Source: JAOUEA01 sp963821925 (GTDB lineage Bacteria; Actinomycetota; UBA4738; HRBIN12). Taken from it: a stretch of DNA of 64,000 nt. The stretch covers positions 124,001 to 188,000 of the forward strand of contig CAWGFO010000010.1 in NCBI GenBank assembly GCA_963821925.1. The letters run 5' to 3'. Positions within the stretch are counted from its first letter, which is position 1. Every line of letters starts with the position of its first letter. Both the position numbers and the translations under genes were made by a program. Under the pieces are notes generated by a model. It did no database searches. It was not told the DNA's origin and worked only from the letters and a program-made list of their open reading frames with translations. Below, piece after piece: positions 41,882 through 50,302 of the stretch.

Positions 41882-42781
41882 ATGGGTGAGATCGTCGGCG
41901 CGGGGCTCGTCGCGCACGTCCCGACCATCATGCTGCCCGAGGCGACCCGCCGCGAGATCAACGACGGGAACGAGATCACGCTCGTGCCCGGCCTGCACCG
42001 GATGAAGACCGACTGCATCGACCGGCTGCAGCCCGACACCGTCGTGGTGTTCGACACGCACTGGGAGTCGACGTTCGAGCACATCGTGACCGCGCAGGAT
42101 CGGCGCCAGGGCAACTTCACGAGCCACGAGCTGCCGCGCGGCATGGCGGGGATCCCGTACGACATGCCCGGCGATCCCGAGCTCGCGAAGCTGATCGCCG
42201 CCCAGGCGGAGGGGCGCGACGACTGCTGGATCCTCGCGTGCGACGATCCGTACCTGCCGATCTTCTACGGCACGGTGAACATCTGGACGTTCCTCGGTGA
42301 TCCGAACACCCGGTGGATCAGCGTCGCGATCAACCAGTGCTGCACGACCGAGGACTTCCTGTTGTTCGGGCAGCTGATCGGCGACGCGATCCGCCAGAGC
42401 GACCGCCGCGCCGTATTGCTGGCGAGCGGCGGGATGACGCACCGGTTCTTCCCGTTCCGGGAGCTCCGCAACCGCGAGAGCTCGAAGGCGCCCGACAACA
42501 TCTTCAACCTCGAGAGCTACGAGGCCGACCAGCACGTGTTGCGGATGCTGCAGGAGGGCGACCACGCGGGCGTGATCGACTGGATGCCCGAGTACAAGAA
42601 GGCCGCACCCGAGGGTCATTTCGGGCACTACCTGATGATGGCGTCGGCGATCGGCGGCGGGCGTTGTCAGGCGCCGGGCGAGCGGTTCAGCGAGTACGAG
42701 GCGTCGGTGGGCACCGGCCAGGTCCATGTCTGGTTCGAGCGCCCGGCCGACGGATGGACGGGGGCAGGCACCGCCGCGTAG
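41882..42781 (+). CDS. Extradiol ring-cleavage dioxygenase, 3,4-dihydroxyphenylacetate type (LigB superfamily)
   Basis: 299-residue class III extradiol dioxygenase. Iron-ligand histidines are expected in AHVPTIMLPE (H15 region) and in VVFDTHWEST, with a later acid/base His in SGGMTHRFFPF. Overall it resembles HpaD of the homoprotocatechuate meta-cleavage route. It opens a catechol ring of an aromatic acid with molecular oxygen. A clear GAGAGGAG site precedes ATG 41882. It lies 30 bases after the aldehyde dehydrogenase, whose predicted substrate would be its product. Confidence 0.8.
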   Translation: MGEIVGAGLVAHVPTIMLPEATRREINDGNEITLVPGLHRMKTDCIDRLQPDTVVVFDTHWESTFEHIVTAQDRRQGNFTSHELPRGMAGIPYDMPGDPELAKLIAAQAEGRDDCWILACDDPYLPIFYGTVNIWTFLGDPNTRWISVAINQCCTTEDFLLFGQLIGDAIRQSDRRAVLLASGGMTHRFFPFRELRNRESSKAPDNIFNLESYEADQHVLRMLQEGDHAGVIDWMPEYKKAAPEGHFGHYLMMASAIGGGRCQAPGERFSEYEASVGTGQVHVWFERPADGWTGAGTAA

Positions 42782-42831
42782 AGGGCGCGGCGGCGATCAG
42801 GGGAGTTCCGAGGGGTAGAAGGGGGTCGCAC

Positions 42832-44319
42832 GTGGCTGATCCGGAGTTGGGGTACGAACGGCTCGGCGAGGCGAAGCTCTCGCTCGTCGACGTCGTCGCG
42901 CAGTCCGTAGGGTTCATGGGGCCGGTCTTCTCGGCGGCGTTCCTGATCCCGCTGATCGTGGGTGCGAACGCCGCCGCGAAGGGCGCGGGGATCGCGGCGC
43001 CGCTCTCGGTACTGATCGCCGCGATCGGCATCTTCGCGATCGGCTGGATCGTCGCGCAGTACGCGAAGAGGATCCATGCGGCGGGGTCGCTCTACGACTA
43101 CGTCTCGGCCGGCCTCGGCAACAACGTCGGCGCCGCGGCGGGGTGGCTCTACTACAGCGGGACGATGGTGCTGACCGCCGGGCTGGGGGTCCTGATCGGC
43201 GGGTACATCCACGACTCGATCTTCACCGCGGACGCGTCGGCGCCCGGGGTGCTCTCGATGGAATCGCCACTGCCCGTCTGGGCCTGGAGCGCGCTCTTCG
43301 CGCTCGGGGTGTTCGTGGTGCTCTACTTCGGCGTGCAGATCTCGACGCGGGTGCAACTGACGCTCGCGCTCGTCTCGGCCGCCGTCGTGCTGGCGTTCTT
43401 CATCAAGGTGATCATCGACGTAGGCGCCGACAACGACGTGGCCACGGCGTTCAGCCCGAGCTCGTCCACCGACGGGTGGGCCGGGATCTTCTTCGGGGTC
43501 CTGTACGGCGTCCTGATCTTCGTCGGGTTCGAGACGGCGGCGAACCTCGCTGAGGAGACCGCGGAGCCCAAGCGCGCGATCCCGCGGGCCATCCTGCTCT
43601 CGGTCGTCGTGGTCTCGGCCTTCTACCTGATCGCGTCGTACGCGCAGGTCGCCGGGTTCGGGTTCAACCTCGACAACATCTTCGCGGCTGCGGCCGCACC
43701 GTTGTTCGCGCTGGGGTCGCCCGAGGCGCTGGGCGGGTACGGATCCGAGGCGATCCTGAAGATCTTGATCGTGGTCGTCCTGCTCGACATCCTCGCGGTG
43801 GGGGTCGGGGCGGCGACGGCGTCGACCCGCGGGGTGTTCGCGATGGCGCGCGACCGGCGCCTGCCCGGTGGGCTCGCGTCGGTCTCGGCGAAGTACGGCA
43901 CGCCCAGGGGTGCGATCGCGCTGATGATCGTGGTCATGGCGGGATTCATCCTCCTGAACGAGGCCTGGGACGACCTGTTCGCGCTGCCGGGGCTCCCGCA
44001 CTACTTCTCGATCTTCGTGTGGGCCTCGACGTTCGGCGGTTTCGCGCTCGTGGTCGTGTACCTGCTGATGTCGATCGGGGCGTTCCGCGGGCTCGCCGGC
44101 CACGGCAACATGGCCGGCGTCTACATCGCGGCGATCGTGGGCATCGCGCTGACCGGCGCGGCGATCTACGGCTCCTTCTACAAGCAGACGAGCCCGACGG
44201 TCCTCGCGCCATGGTTCGCGCTGGCCTGGTTCGCGATCGGCATCGTCGTGACGTTCGCGATGAAGGGGCGGCCGCCCGCGAGCGAGGTGCTCGCCGACCT
44301 CCGCTCCGAGGAGGGCTAG
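42832..44319 (+). CDS. APC-superfamily amino acid/amine permease
   Basis: 495-residue transporter with about twelve helices. The N-terminal LSLVDVVAQSVGFMGPVFSAAF resembles the APC helix 1 substrate loop, and FVGFETAANLAEETAEPKRAIPRAI is the diagnostic APC segment. A strong AGAAGGGGGT site precedes GTG 42832. It sits between the ring-cleavage genes and an aromatic amino-acid decarboxylase family gene, so uptake (or exchange) of an aromatic amino acid or amine is the likely role. Confidence 0.85.
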   Translation: MADPELGYERLGEAKLSLVDVVAQSVGFMGPVFSAAFLIPLIVGANAAAKGAGIAAPLSVLIAAIGIFAIGWIVAQYAKRIHAAGSLYDYVSAGLGNNVGAAAGWLYYSGTMVLTAGLGVLIGGYIHDSIFTADASAPGVLSMESPLPVWAWSALFALGVFVVLYFGVQISTRVQLTLALVSAAVVLAFFIKVIIDVGADNDVATAFSPSSSTDGWAGIFFGVLYGVLIFVGFETAANLAEETAEPKRAIPRAILLSVVVVSAFYLIASYAQVAGFGFNLDNIFAAAAAPLFALGSPEALGGYGSEAILKILIVVVLLDILAVGVGAATASTRGVFAMARDRRLPGGLASVSAKYGTPRGAIALMIVVMAGFILLNEAWDDLFALPGLPHYFSIFVWASTFGGFALVVVYLLMSIGAFRGLAGHGNMAGVYIAAIVGIALTGAAIYGSFYKQTSPTVLAPWFALAWFAIGIVVTFAMKGRPPASEVLADLRSEEG

Positions 44320-44336
44320 GGCAGGCGTCGTCCGCG

Positions 44337-44342
44337 TACCAT
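44337..44342 (+). promoter_or_regulatory. -10 box for leaderless decarboxylase gene
   Basis: TACCAT ends 6 bases before ATG 44349, so the decarboxylase-marR pair may be expressed independently of the operator-controlled upstream genes. Confidence 0.5.
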
Positions 44343-44348
44343 CGGCGC

Positions 44349-45776
44349 ATGACCGAGGAACGTCAGCTGCGGCTCGACGCCTCCCGCGAGGAGGCGCTCG
44401 AGCACGCGGCGGGCCTCGTGGCCGAGGCCTGGCGGAGCTTCGACCGGTTCCGTCCCAAGGAGCCGCCGCTCGACGAGCGGGTGCTCCGGCTCCTCGGTGA
44501 CGCCCTGCCCGAGGAGCCGACGCCCGCGCACGAGGCGCTCGACGACGCCGCCCGGATCCTCGACGAGTCGATCGCGCAGGCGCGCCCCCGGTACTTCGCC
44601 TTCATCGGGTCGAGCGGCCTCGAGATCGGCGCGCTCGCCGACTTCCTCGCGCACACCTACGACATCAACCTCGCGGTGGACGCCCGCGCCGCGACCCAGG
44701 TCGAGGACCAGGCCGTGCGGTGGGTGGCCGAGTTCATCGGGTTCCCGGCCACGGGCGGCGCGTTCACGAGCGGCGGCACGATCAGCAACGTGAGCGCGCT
44801 CGCGGCGGCGCGCGAGCGGGCCCTGCCCGGGTCGAGACACGCGGGTCTGGGCGGCCGCCGCGTCGCCGTGTACTGCTCCGAGGAGGTCCACTACTCCGTG
44901 ATGCGGGCGGTGGAGCTGCTCGGCATCGGCTCGGACAACCTGCACACGATCCCGCTCGATGGCCTTCGCCGGTTGCGTCCCGGGGCGCTCGCTGAGGCGA
45001 TCGACGCCGATGTCGCCGCGGGCGTGGTCCCCGTCGCCGTCGTGGCGACCGCCGGCACGACGCTCACCGGCGCGATCGACCCGATCGACGCGATCGCGGA
45101 CGTGTGTGCGGCACGCGGTGTCTGGCTGCACGTCGACGGCGCGTACGGACTGCCGGCGGCCGCCGTTGGCTCCCGTGACACGGATTTCGCGGGCTTCCAG
45201 CGCGCCGACTCCTGCTCGATCGACGCCCACAAGTGGCTCTACCTCCCGAAGGCGTGCGGCGTGGTACTCGCGAAGGACGCCGACGCGCTCGCGGGTGCGT
45301 TCGCGCACGAACAGGGCTACCTGCCGCACCAGCAGCATGAGCTGCACGCGGTCGACATCACGCTCGAGTACTCGCGGCCGTTCCGCGCCCTGAAGCTGTG
45401 GCTCGCGTTCCGCGCGCACGGGGCCGCGCAGTTCCGCGCCGCGATCGCCCGCAACCTCGCGGAGGCCGAGCTCCTCTACCGCCACGCGCAGCTCACCGAG
45501 GACTTCGAGGTGATGGAGGCGCCGCCGCGTCTGTCGATCGTCCCGATCCGCCACGTGCCGCCCGGGATCGCCGACCCCAACGCGCACAACCAGGCGCTCG
45601 CGAAGGCGATCCAGGCCGACGGACGTGTCTACCTCGCGTCGGCGCTGATCGACGGCGAGGTCTGGCTCAGGCCGTGCTTCGTGAACTTCCGGACCAGCGA
45701 GGAGGACGTGCTCGCGCTCCTCGACGTGGCGCGCGAGCTGGGCGAGCGGATCGCCCGCGAGGGGAGCGCCGCGTGA
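44349..45776 (+). CDS. PLP-dependent group II decarboxylase (aromatic-L-amino-acid decarboxylase family)
   Basis: 475-residue decarboxylase. The PLP Lys is K295 in SIDAHKWLYLPK and D263 in HVDGAYG binds the pyridine nitrogen. The N-terminal PRYFAFIGSSGLEIGALADF is typical. Members convert Tyr, Phe, Trp or DOPA to amines, though some act as aldehyde synthases or on glutamate. Context with an APC permease and dihydroxyphenylacetate-type enzymes favours an aromatic amino acid. The marR gene overlaps its end (GTGA). Confidence 0.85.
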   Translation: MTEERQLRLDASREEALEHAAGLVAEAWRSFDRFRPKEPPLDERVLRLLGDALPEEPTPAHEALDDAARILDESIAQARPRYFAFIGSSGLEIGALADFLAHTYDINLAVDARAATQVEDQAVRWVAEFIGFPATGGAFTSGGTISNVSALAAARERALPGSRHAGLGGRRVAVYCSEEVHYSVMRAVELLGIGSDNLHTIPLDGLRRLRPGALAEAIDADVAAGVVPVAVVATAGTTLTGAIDPIDAIADVCAARGVWLHVDGAYGLPAAAVGSRDTDFAGFQRADSCSIDAHKWLYLPKACGVVLAKDADALAGAFAHEQGYLPHQQHELHAVDITLEYSRPFRALKLWLAFRAHGAAQFRAAIARNLAEAELLYRHAQLTEDFEVMEAPPRLSIVPIRHVPPGIADPNAHNQALAKAIQADGRVYLASALIDGEVWLRPCFVNFRTSEEDVLALLDVARELGERIAREGSAA

Positions 45777-46312
45777 ACGGGGAGGCTCGACCGGGGCCGG
45801 ACGCCACGCTCTCGCCCGCCGAGCAGAAGATCGTCGACCAGCTCGGCGACCTGCCGCTCGACTTCCGGGCGATGTGGGCGATCTCGAACGTGTTCCGCAC
45901 CTCCGCCGCGATCCGCCGCCACATGGAGTCGAAGGTCCTGGCCCCCGACCGTCTCTCGTGGACGGCGTTCGTGGGCCTCTGGGTGCTGTGGGTGTGGGGT
46001 GAGATGGAGGCGCGCGACTTCGCGGCGGCCGTGGGGATCAGCCGGCCGACCGCCACGGGCGTGATGACCACGCTGGAGGGCCGTGGCTTCGTGACGCGCC
46101 GCAAGGACGCGAAGGACGGCCGCATGGTGCTGGTCACCTTGACCGACACGGGCCGCACGACGATCGAGCACCTCTTCCCGCGGTTCAACGTCGAGGAGTC
46201 GGCGCTCGCCGCGCACCTGTCGGGCGAGCAGCAGGACGCGCTCGCCTCGATGCTGCGGTCGCTGCTGCGAGCGGTCGAGCGGAACGGGGAACGCGGGGCC
46301 GGTCCTGTCTAG
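45773..46312 (+). CDS. MarR-family transcriptional regulator
   Basis: 179-residue winged-helix regulator. The DNA-recognition segment is FAAAVGISRPTATGVMTTLEGRGFV and the wing is RRKDAKDGRMVLVTLTDTG, both canonical MarR. The protein is longer at the N-terminus than minimal MarR (about 35 extra residues). HpaR, a MarR protein, represses hpa genes in enterobacteria, so this one is the best local candidate to bind the palindromes at 40336 and 31189. It is co-translated with the decarboxylase. Its stop shares CTAG with the convergent P450 gene. Confidence 0.88.
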   Translation: MNGEARPGPDATLSPAEQKIVDQLGDLPLDFRAMWAISNVFRTSAAIRRHMESKVLAPDRLSWTAFVGLWVLWVWGEMEARDFAAAVGISRPTATGVMTTLEGRGFVTRRKDAKDGRMVLVTLTDTGRTTIEHLFPRFNVEESALAAHLSGEQQDALASMLRSLLRAVERNGERGAGPV

Positions 46313-47556
46313 TTCGTCGTGACGCGCACCGGCATCCGCTTGATCCCGTTCACGAAGTTCGAGCGGATCCGTTCGACCGGGCCGGCGAGCTCGATCGAGG
46401 CGAGCCGCGGGATCAGCTCCTGGAACAGGATCTTCGTCTCGAGCCGCGCGAGGTGCGCCCCCAGGCAGAAGTGCGGGCCGCCCGGGCCGAACGTCACGTG
46501 GTCGTTCGGCGTGCGCGTCACGTCGAACGTGTAGGGGTCGGGGAACATCTCGTCGTCGAAGTTCGCGCCGATGTACCAGGTCACGACCTTGTCGCCGGCA
46601 GCGATCGCCTGGCCGTGCAGCTCGGTGTCGTGCGTCACGGTCCGGCGGAAGTGCATCACCGGGGTCGCCCAGCGCAGGAGCTCTTCCGTCGCGTTCGGGA
46701 TCAGCTCGGGCTGCTCGCGCAGGAGCTCGAGCTGCTCGGGATGCTCGATCAGCGCACGCATCCCGTGGCTGATCGTGTGCCGCGTGGTCTCGTTCCCCGC
46801 GATCATCAGCACCCCGAAGTAGTTGTGGAACTCGCGCTCGTCCAGGATCCCCTCGCTCTGCGCGATCGTGAGCGCCTGCAGGACGTCGTCGGCGGGTTCG
46901 GCCAGCCGGAGGTCGCGCTGCCGGTCGGCGTACTCGAACACCTGCAGCGCGGTGGGGGAGCGGAACGGCAGGAGTCGGTACGCCTCGGTGTCGACCTGGT
47001 CCACGACGGCCGCCGAGAGGTCCGGGTCCTGGTTCGCGATCATGCTGTCGCCCCACGAGATCAGCATCGGGGCGTCCTCCTGGGGGACCGTGAAGATCGA
47101 GCAGAGGAACCGGATCGGCAGCTCGCGGCTGATCTCGCTCACGAAGTCGAACTCGCCCATCGGGAGCGCCCGGTCGAGCACGCTCTGGGCCACCTCGCGG
47201 ATCCAATCTTCGTACTTGCCGACCCCGCGCGCGCTGAAGCGCTTCGAGCAGATCTTCCGGAGCTCGGTGTGGCGAGGCGGATCGGTCTCGAGCATCGACT
47301 TGCGGACGTCGAGCTGCTCGGCATCGAGCTCCTCCAGCGAGACGGCGCCGAGCTCGGACGAGAACGTCTCCCAGTTCATGTGCACGTTCGTGAGGTCGTC
47401 GTAGCGCGTGACCGCCCAGAAGCCGGCGTTGCCGTCGGGCTCGGGGTGCCAGACGACCGGATGCTCGGCGCGCAGGTGGTCGAACCACTCGAACGGGACC
47501 CGATCGACGTAGTTGTCGGGGTTCACCAGGTCGATCTCGCCGAGCACGTCACCCAT
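46309..47556 (-). CDS. Cytochrome P450 (paralogue A)
   Basis: 415-residue soluble bacterial P450. The haem Cys is C364 in FGPGGPHFCLGAHLARLE. The I-helix oxygen-activation motif AGNETT and the ExxR motif (EELLRWATP) are canonical. It is closely similar to the next P450 (paralogue B): the haem Cys has the same position, and NETTRHT-SHG and LETDPPRHT-type segments are shared, so they arose by tandem duplication. The style (FGxGGPHFCLGAHLARLE, SHG) recalls the CYP125/CYP142 steroid and alkyl-side-chain hydroxylases, but that is only a resemblance. It has its own promoter element at 47589-47605. Confidence 0.92.
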   Translation of the reverse strand: MGDVLGEIDLVNPDNYVDRVPFEWFDHLRAEHPVVWHPEPDGNAGFWAVTRYDDLTNVHMNWETFSSELGAVSLEELDAEQLDVRKSMLETDPPRHTELRKICSKRFSARGVGKYEDWIREVAQSVLDRALPMGEFDFVSEISRELPIRFLCSIFTVPQEDAPMLISWGDSMIANQDPDLSAAVVDQVDTEAYRLLPFRSPTALQVFEYADRQRDLRLAEPADDVLQALTIAQSEGILDEREFHNYFGVLMIAGNETTRHTISHGMRALIEHPEQLELLREQPELIPNATEELLRWATPVMHFRRTVTHDTELHGQAIAAGDKVVTWYIGANFDDEMFPDPYTFDVTRTPNDHVTFGPGGPHFCLGAHLARLETKILFQELIPRLASIELAGPVERIRSNFVNGIKRMPVRVTTN

Positions 47557-47588
47557 CCGCGCTGCCCCTCTCTCGTCGGCCGGAGGCC

Positions 47589-47620
47589 GGTATTTTGCCC
47601 CCGAACGAGTTGAGGGGCAA
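47589..47620 (-). promoter_or_regulatory. P450-A promoter with element shared with P450-C
   Basis: On the minus strand TTCGGGGGCAAAATACC (47605-47589) matches 15 of 17 bases with the element upstream of P450-C (50257-50273). The distance to the start codon is similar (32 and 29 bases). It overlaps an inverted repeat, TTGCCCC (47620-47614) with GGGGCAA (47601-47595), whose outer arm would be the -35 region. Confidence 0.6.
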
Positions 47621-47631
47621 CCTGGGCGGCC

Positions 47632-48873
47632 TCAGCCCACCGCGACCGGCAGTCGCTTGATCCCGTTGATGTGATCGCTCCGAAGGCGTTCGACCGGCCC
47701 GTCGAGCCGAAGCCGCTCGAGGTGGGGCGCCAGCCGCCGCAGCACCACCGCGATCTCGAGCCGCGCGAGATGGGCCCCGAGGCAGAAATGCGGCCCGCCC
47801 CGGCCGAACGCGACCTGCGGGTTGGGATGACGGTCCAGCCGGAGCGCGAAGGGATCACCGAACACGCGCTCGTCGTGGTTCGCCGACGCGAAGCTCAGGA
47901 GCAGCTTGTCGCCCGCATGCAGCCGCCGTCCGCGCAGCTCGGTGTCGGTCGTCACCTGGCGGCGGTGCCAGTTGATCGGCGTGGCCCATCGGATGATCTC
48001 CTCGGTGGCGCGATCCGAAACCGCCGGATCGTCCCGCAGGCGCGCGAGCTCGTCGGGGTGGTCGAGCAGGGCCACGAGCCCGTGCGACAGTGTGTGCCGC
48101 GTGGTCTCGTTGCCCGCGATCACCAGCAGGACGAACATCGTGCGGATCTCCTGCGGGGACAGCGGCTCCCCGTCGACCTCGCCGGTCACGATCGTCGACA
48201 CGACGTCGTCGGTGGGCCGGGCGCGGCGTTCGTCCGCGAGCGCGTCCGCCAGCGCGAAGACCCGCAGCGCCGCCGGGTGCCCGAAGGGGAGCAGCCGGAG
48301 CTCCGAGGGATCGTGCGCGGCCAGCTCCGGGTCGGCGTAGTCGGGGTCCGAGGCGCTCAGCATCCGGTTGCCCCAGTCGACCAGGTCGTCCGTGTGGCGC
48401 TCGGGGACGCCGAGCATCCGGCACAACACGCGGATCGGCACCTCCTTGGCCACCGCCTCGACGAAGTCGAACCGGTCGCGGGCGAACGCCGCGTCGATCA
48501 CGGGCTCGGTCAGCGCCTCGATCGCGTCCGCGTACGCGCGTACGGCCCGCGGGAGGAACGCCTCGTCCACGAGCGCACGGAGCGCCGTGTGTCGCGGCGG
48601 GTCCTCCTCCAGCATCGTTCTGCGCGCGTCGAGCTGCTCCCCGTCGAGGTCGTCGAGCGACACCGCACCCCACCGTGACGAGAACGTAGCGGTGTCGTGG
48701 CTCACGGCCCTCAGGTCGTCATGGCGGGCCACCAGCCAGTAGCCGCGGCGACCCTCGAGGTCGCCCCAGAACGAGACCGGCTCGTTCGCGCGCAGCCACG
48801 CGAACGTCTCGTGGGGCACGCCCACCTCCCAGACCGAGGGGTCGGTGGGATGCGCGAGCGGAGGCCGATCCAC
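47632..48873 (-). CDS. Cytochrome P450 (paralogue B)
   Basis: 413-residue P450. The haem Cys is C364 in FGRGGPHFCLGAHLARLE, the I-helix is AGNETT and the ExxR is EEIIRWATP. It lies 13 bases downstream of the glutamine-synthetase-like gene and probably forms one transcript with it. GTG 48873 is taken as start because the protein then has the usual P450 length. No ferredoxin gene is adjacent; electrons must come from elsewhere. Confidence 0.92.
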   Translation of the reverse strand: MDRPPLAHPTDPSVWEVGVPHETFAWLRANEPVSFWGDLEGRRGYWLVARHDDLRAVSHDTATFSSRWGAVSLDDLDGEQLDARRTMLEEDPPRHTALRALVDEAFLPRAVRAYADAIEALTEPVIDAAFARDRFDFVEAVAKEVPIRVLCRMLGVPERHTDDLVDWGNRMLSASDPDYADPELAAHDPSELRLLPFGHPAALRVFALADALADERRARPTDDVVSTIVTGEVDGEPLSPQEIRTMFVLLVIAGNETTRHTLSHGLVALLDHPDELARLRDDPAVSDRATEEIIRWATPINWHRRQVTTDTELRGRRLHAGDKLLLSFASANHDERVFGDPFALRLDRHPNPQVAFGRGGPHFCLGAHLARLEIAVVLRRLAPHLERLRLDGPVERLRSDHINGIKRLPVAVG

Positions 48874-48886
48874 GGGCGGCCGGGCC

Positions 48887-50194
48887 TCAGTAGTACGGCA
48901 GGTAGTAGCGGAGCTCCCAGTCGCTGACCTCCGTCGACGACGTGTCCTCGACGGCGCCGGCGTAGCGCTCCCATTCGCCGCGCTTCAAGATCGTGAAGGC
49001 CTCGACGAGCTCGGGACCGAGGGCCTCGACGAGCCGCGTGTCGGCGTTCATCGCGTCGATCGCCTCGGCGAGGTTCGCGGGGATGCACACGTCGGAGTCG
49101 GGCTCGCCGCCGACGGTCTGCGGCGGGCCGAGCTCCATCGCGTCCTCCACGCCGAACCGTGCCGCGTTCAACACGGCGGCGCCGACGAGGTACGGGTTCG
49201 CGGCGGCGTCGGCGGTCCGCTGCTCGAGCCGGGTGCCCTCGCCCCGGGCCGGCGGGACCCGCACCGTGACGCTCCGGTCGTCGTGGCCCCAGATCGCCCA
49301 GTAGCCGTTCAGCATGTCGGGCTGCAGTCGCTTGAACGCGTTCACGTGGTTCCCCATGATCGCGGCCATGCCGGTGTGGTGGGCGAGGACCCCGGCCGCC
49401 GACTGCCGCGCGAGCGTGGAGAGGCCCTCGGGGTCGTTCGGGTCGTGGAACGCGTTCGAGCCGTCCTCGCGGCGGAAGCTGAAGTTGACGTGCATCCCGC
49501 TGCCGCCCCGGTCGTTCAGGGGTCGACCCATGAACGTCGCGAGCTTCCCGTGGCGTGCCGCGAGCTCTCGCACGAGCAGCCGGAAGACGAACGCGTCGTC
49601 GGCCGCCGGGATCGCGTCGTTGTAGCGGATGTTCACCTCGTACGCGGCCTCGTCGTATTCGCTGCCCCAGCTCTCCACCGGGAACCCGCAGTCGATCGCG
49701 GTCGTCACCATGTCGTCGACGCACCCCGACGGGTCGATCGACATGCCCGTGCCGTAGACGCGGTGGCCGGGCAGCGACACGGGGCGCCAGCCACCGCCGC
49801 CGTCGGGCTCCATCAGGTAGAACTCCAGCTCGAAGCTGATCTGCGGCTCCAGGCCCATCGTCCGCCAGGCGTCGACCGCCCGGCGCAGGACATGGCGGGG
49901 ATCGATCGGCACGGGCGCGCCGCGGAAGGTCGCGTCGCCGATGCCGATCAGCGTCTCGGGCTCCCACGACGTCCGGAGGGAGTCGCGATCCAGATGCACC
50001 TCGATGTCGGGCAGCCCGATGTCGAACTGGGTGTTCGGGACCGACAGGATCTCGCGATCGTGGGTGAGCGGATAGACCCCGATGCAGAACGCGGCGTGGC
50101 CGGCCTCGGCCACATCGCCGAACAGGTACTTGCCCCGCTCCATGCCGTGAACGTCCGGGTAGAGGAGACGGAGCCGCTTGCCCTTGATATCCAT
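48887..50194 (-). CDS. Glutamine-synthetase-like ligase (gamma-glutamyl-amine ligase type)
   Basis: 435-residue member of the GlnA superfamily. Catalytic elements are present: DVHGMERGKY near the N-terminus, the metal-binding E-x-E in SFELEFYLME, GGSGMHVNF with the substrate His, and the ATP/metal segment TRLEQRTADAAANPYL. Sequence style is closer to PuuA/GlnA-like gamma-glutamylating enzymes than to the housekeeping synthetase. Context with two P450s recalls amine-degradation loci where a GS-like enzyme activates an amine before oxidation. It starts at ATG 50194 behind GAGGGAGG. Confidence 0.85.
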   Translation of the reverse strand: MDIKGKRLRLLYPDVHGMERGKYLFGDVAEAGHAAFCIGVYPLTHDREILSVPNTQFDIGLPDIEVHLDRDSLRTSWEPETLIGIGDATFRGAPVPIDPRHVLRRAVDAWRTMGLEPQISFELEFYLMEPDGGGGWRPVSLPGHRVYGTGMSIDPSGCVDDMVTTAIDCGFPVESWGSEYDEAAYEVNIRYNDAIPAADDAFVFRLLVRELAARHGKLATFMGRPLNDRGGSGMHVNFSFRREDGSNAFHDPNDPEGLSTLARQSAAGVLAHHTGMAAIMGNHVNAFKRLQPDMLNGYWAIWGHDDRSVTVRVPPARGEGTRLEQRTADAAANPYLVGAAVLNAARFGVEDAMELGPPQTVGGEPDSDVCIPANLAEAIDAMNADTRLVEALGPELVEAFTILKRGEWERYAGAVEDTSSTEVSDWELRYYLPYY

Positions 50195-50256
50195 CGAGCC
50201 TCCCTCGTCACCGTGCGGACGGATCCCGTCACGCCCGGCTTGCGCGCACCGATCGA

Positions 50257-50273
50257 TTCGGGCACAAAATACC
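50257..50273 (+). promoter_or_regulatory. P450-C promoter element shared with P450-A
   Basis: TTCGGGCACAAAATACC, 29 bases before ATG 50303. CAAAAT (50265-50270) would serve as -10. It differs from the P450-A element only at positions 7 and 8. It lies in the 108-base divergent spacer that also serves the GS-like gene on the other strand. Confidence 0.55.
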
Positions 50274-50302
50274 CCTTCGGCGGGCAGGAGGGGACGGCCG
50301 CG

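Noticed and set aside
47595..47620. TTGCCCC/GGGGCAA inverted repeat as a terminator after P450-B
   Set aside because: The 12-base loop and 7-bp stem are weak, and its inner arm overlaps the shared P450 promoter element, so a promoter role is preferred.
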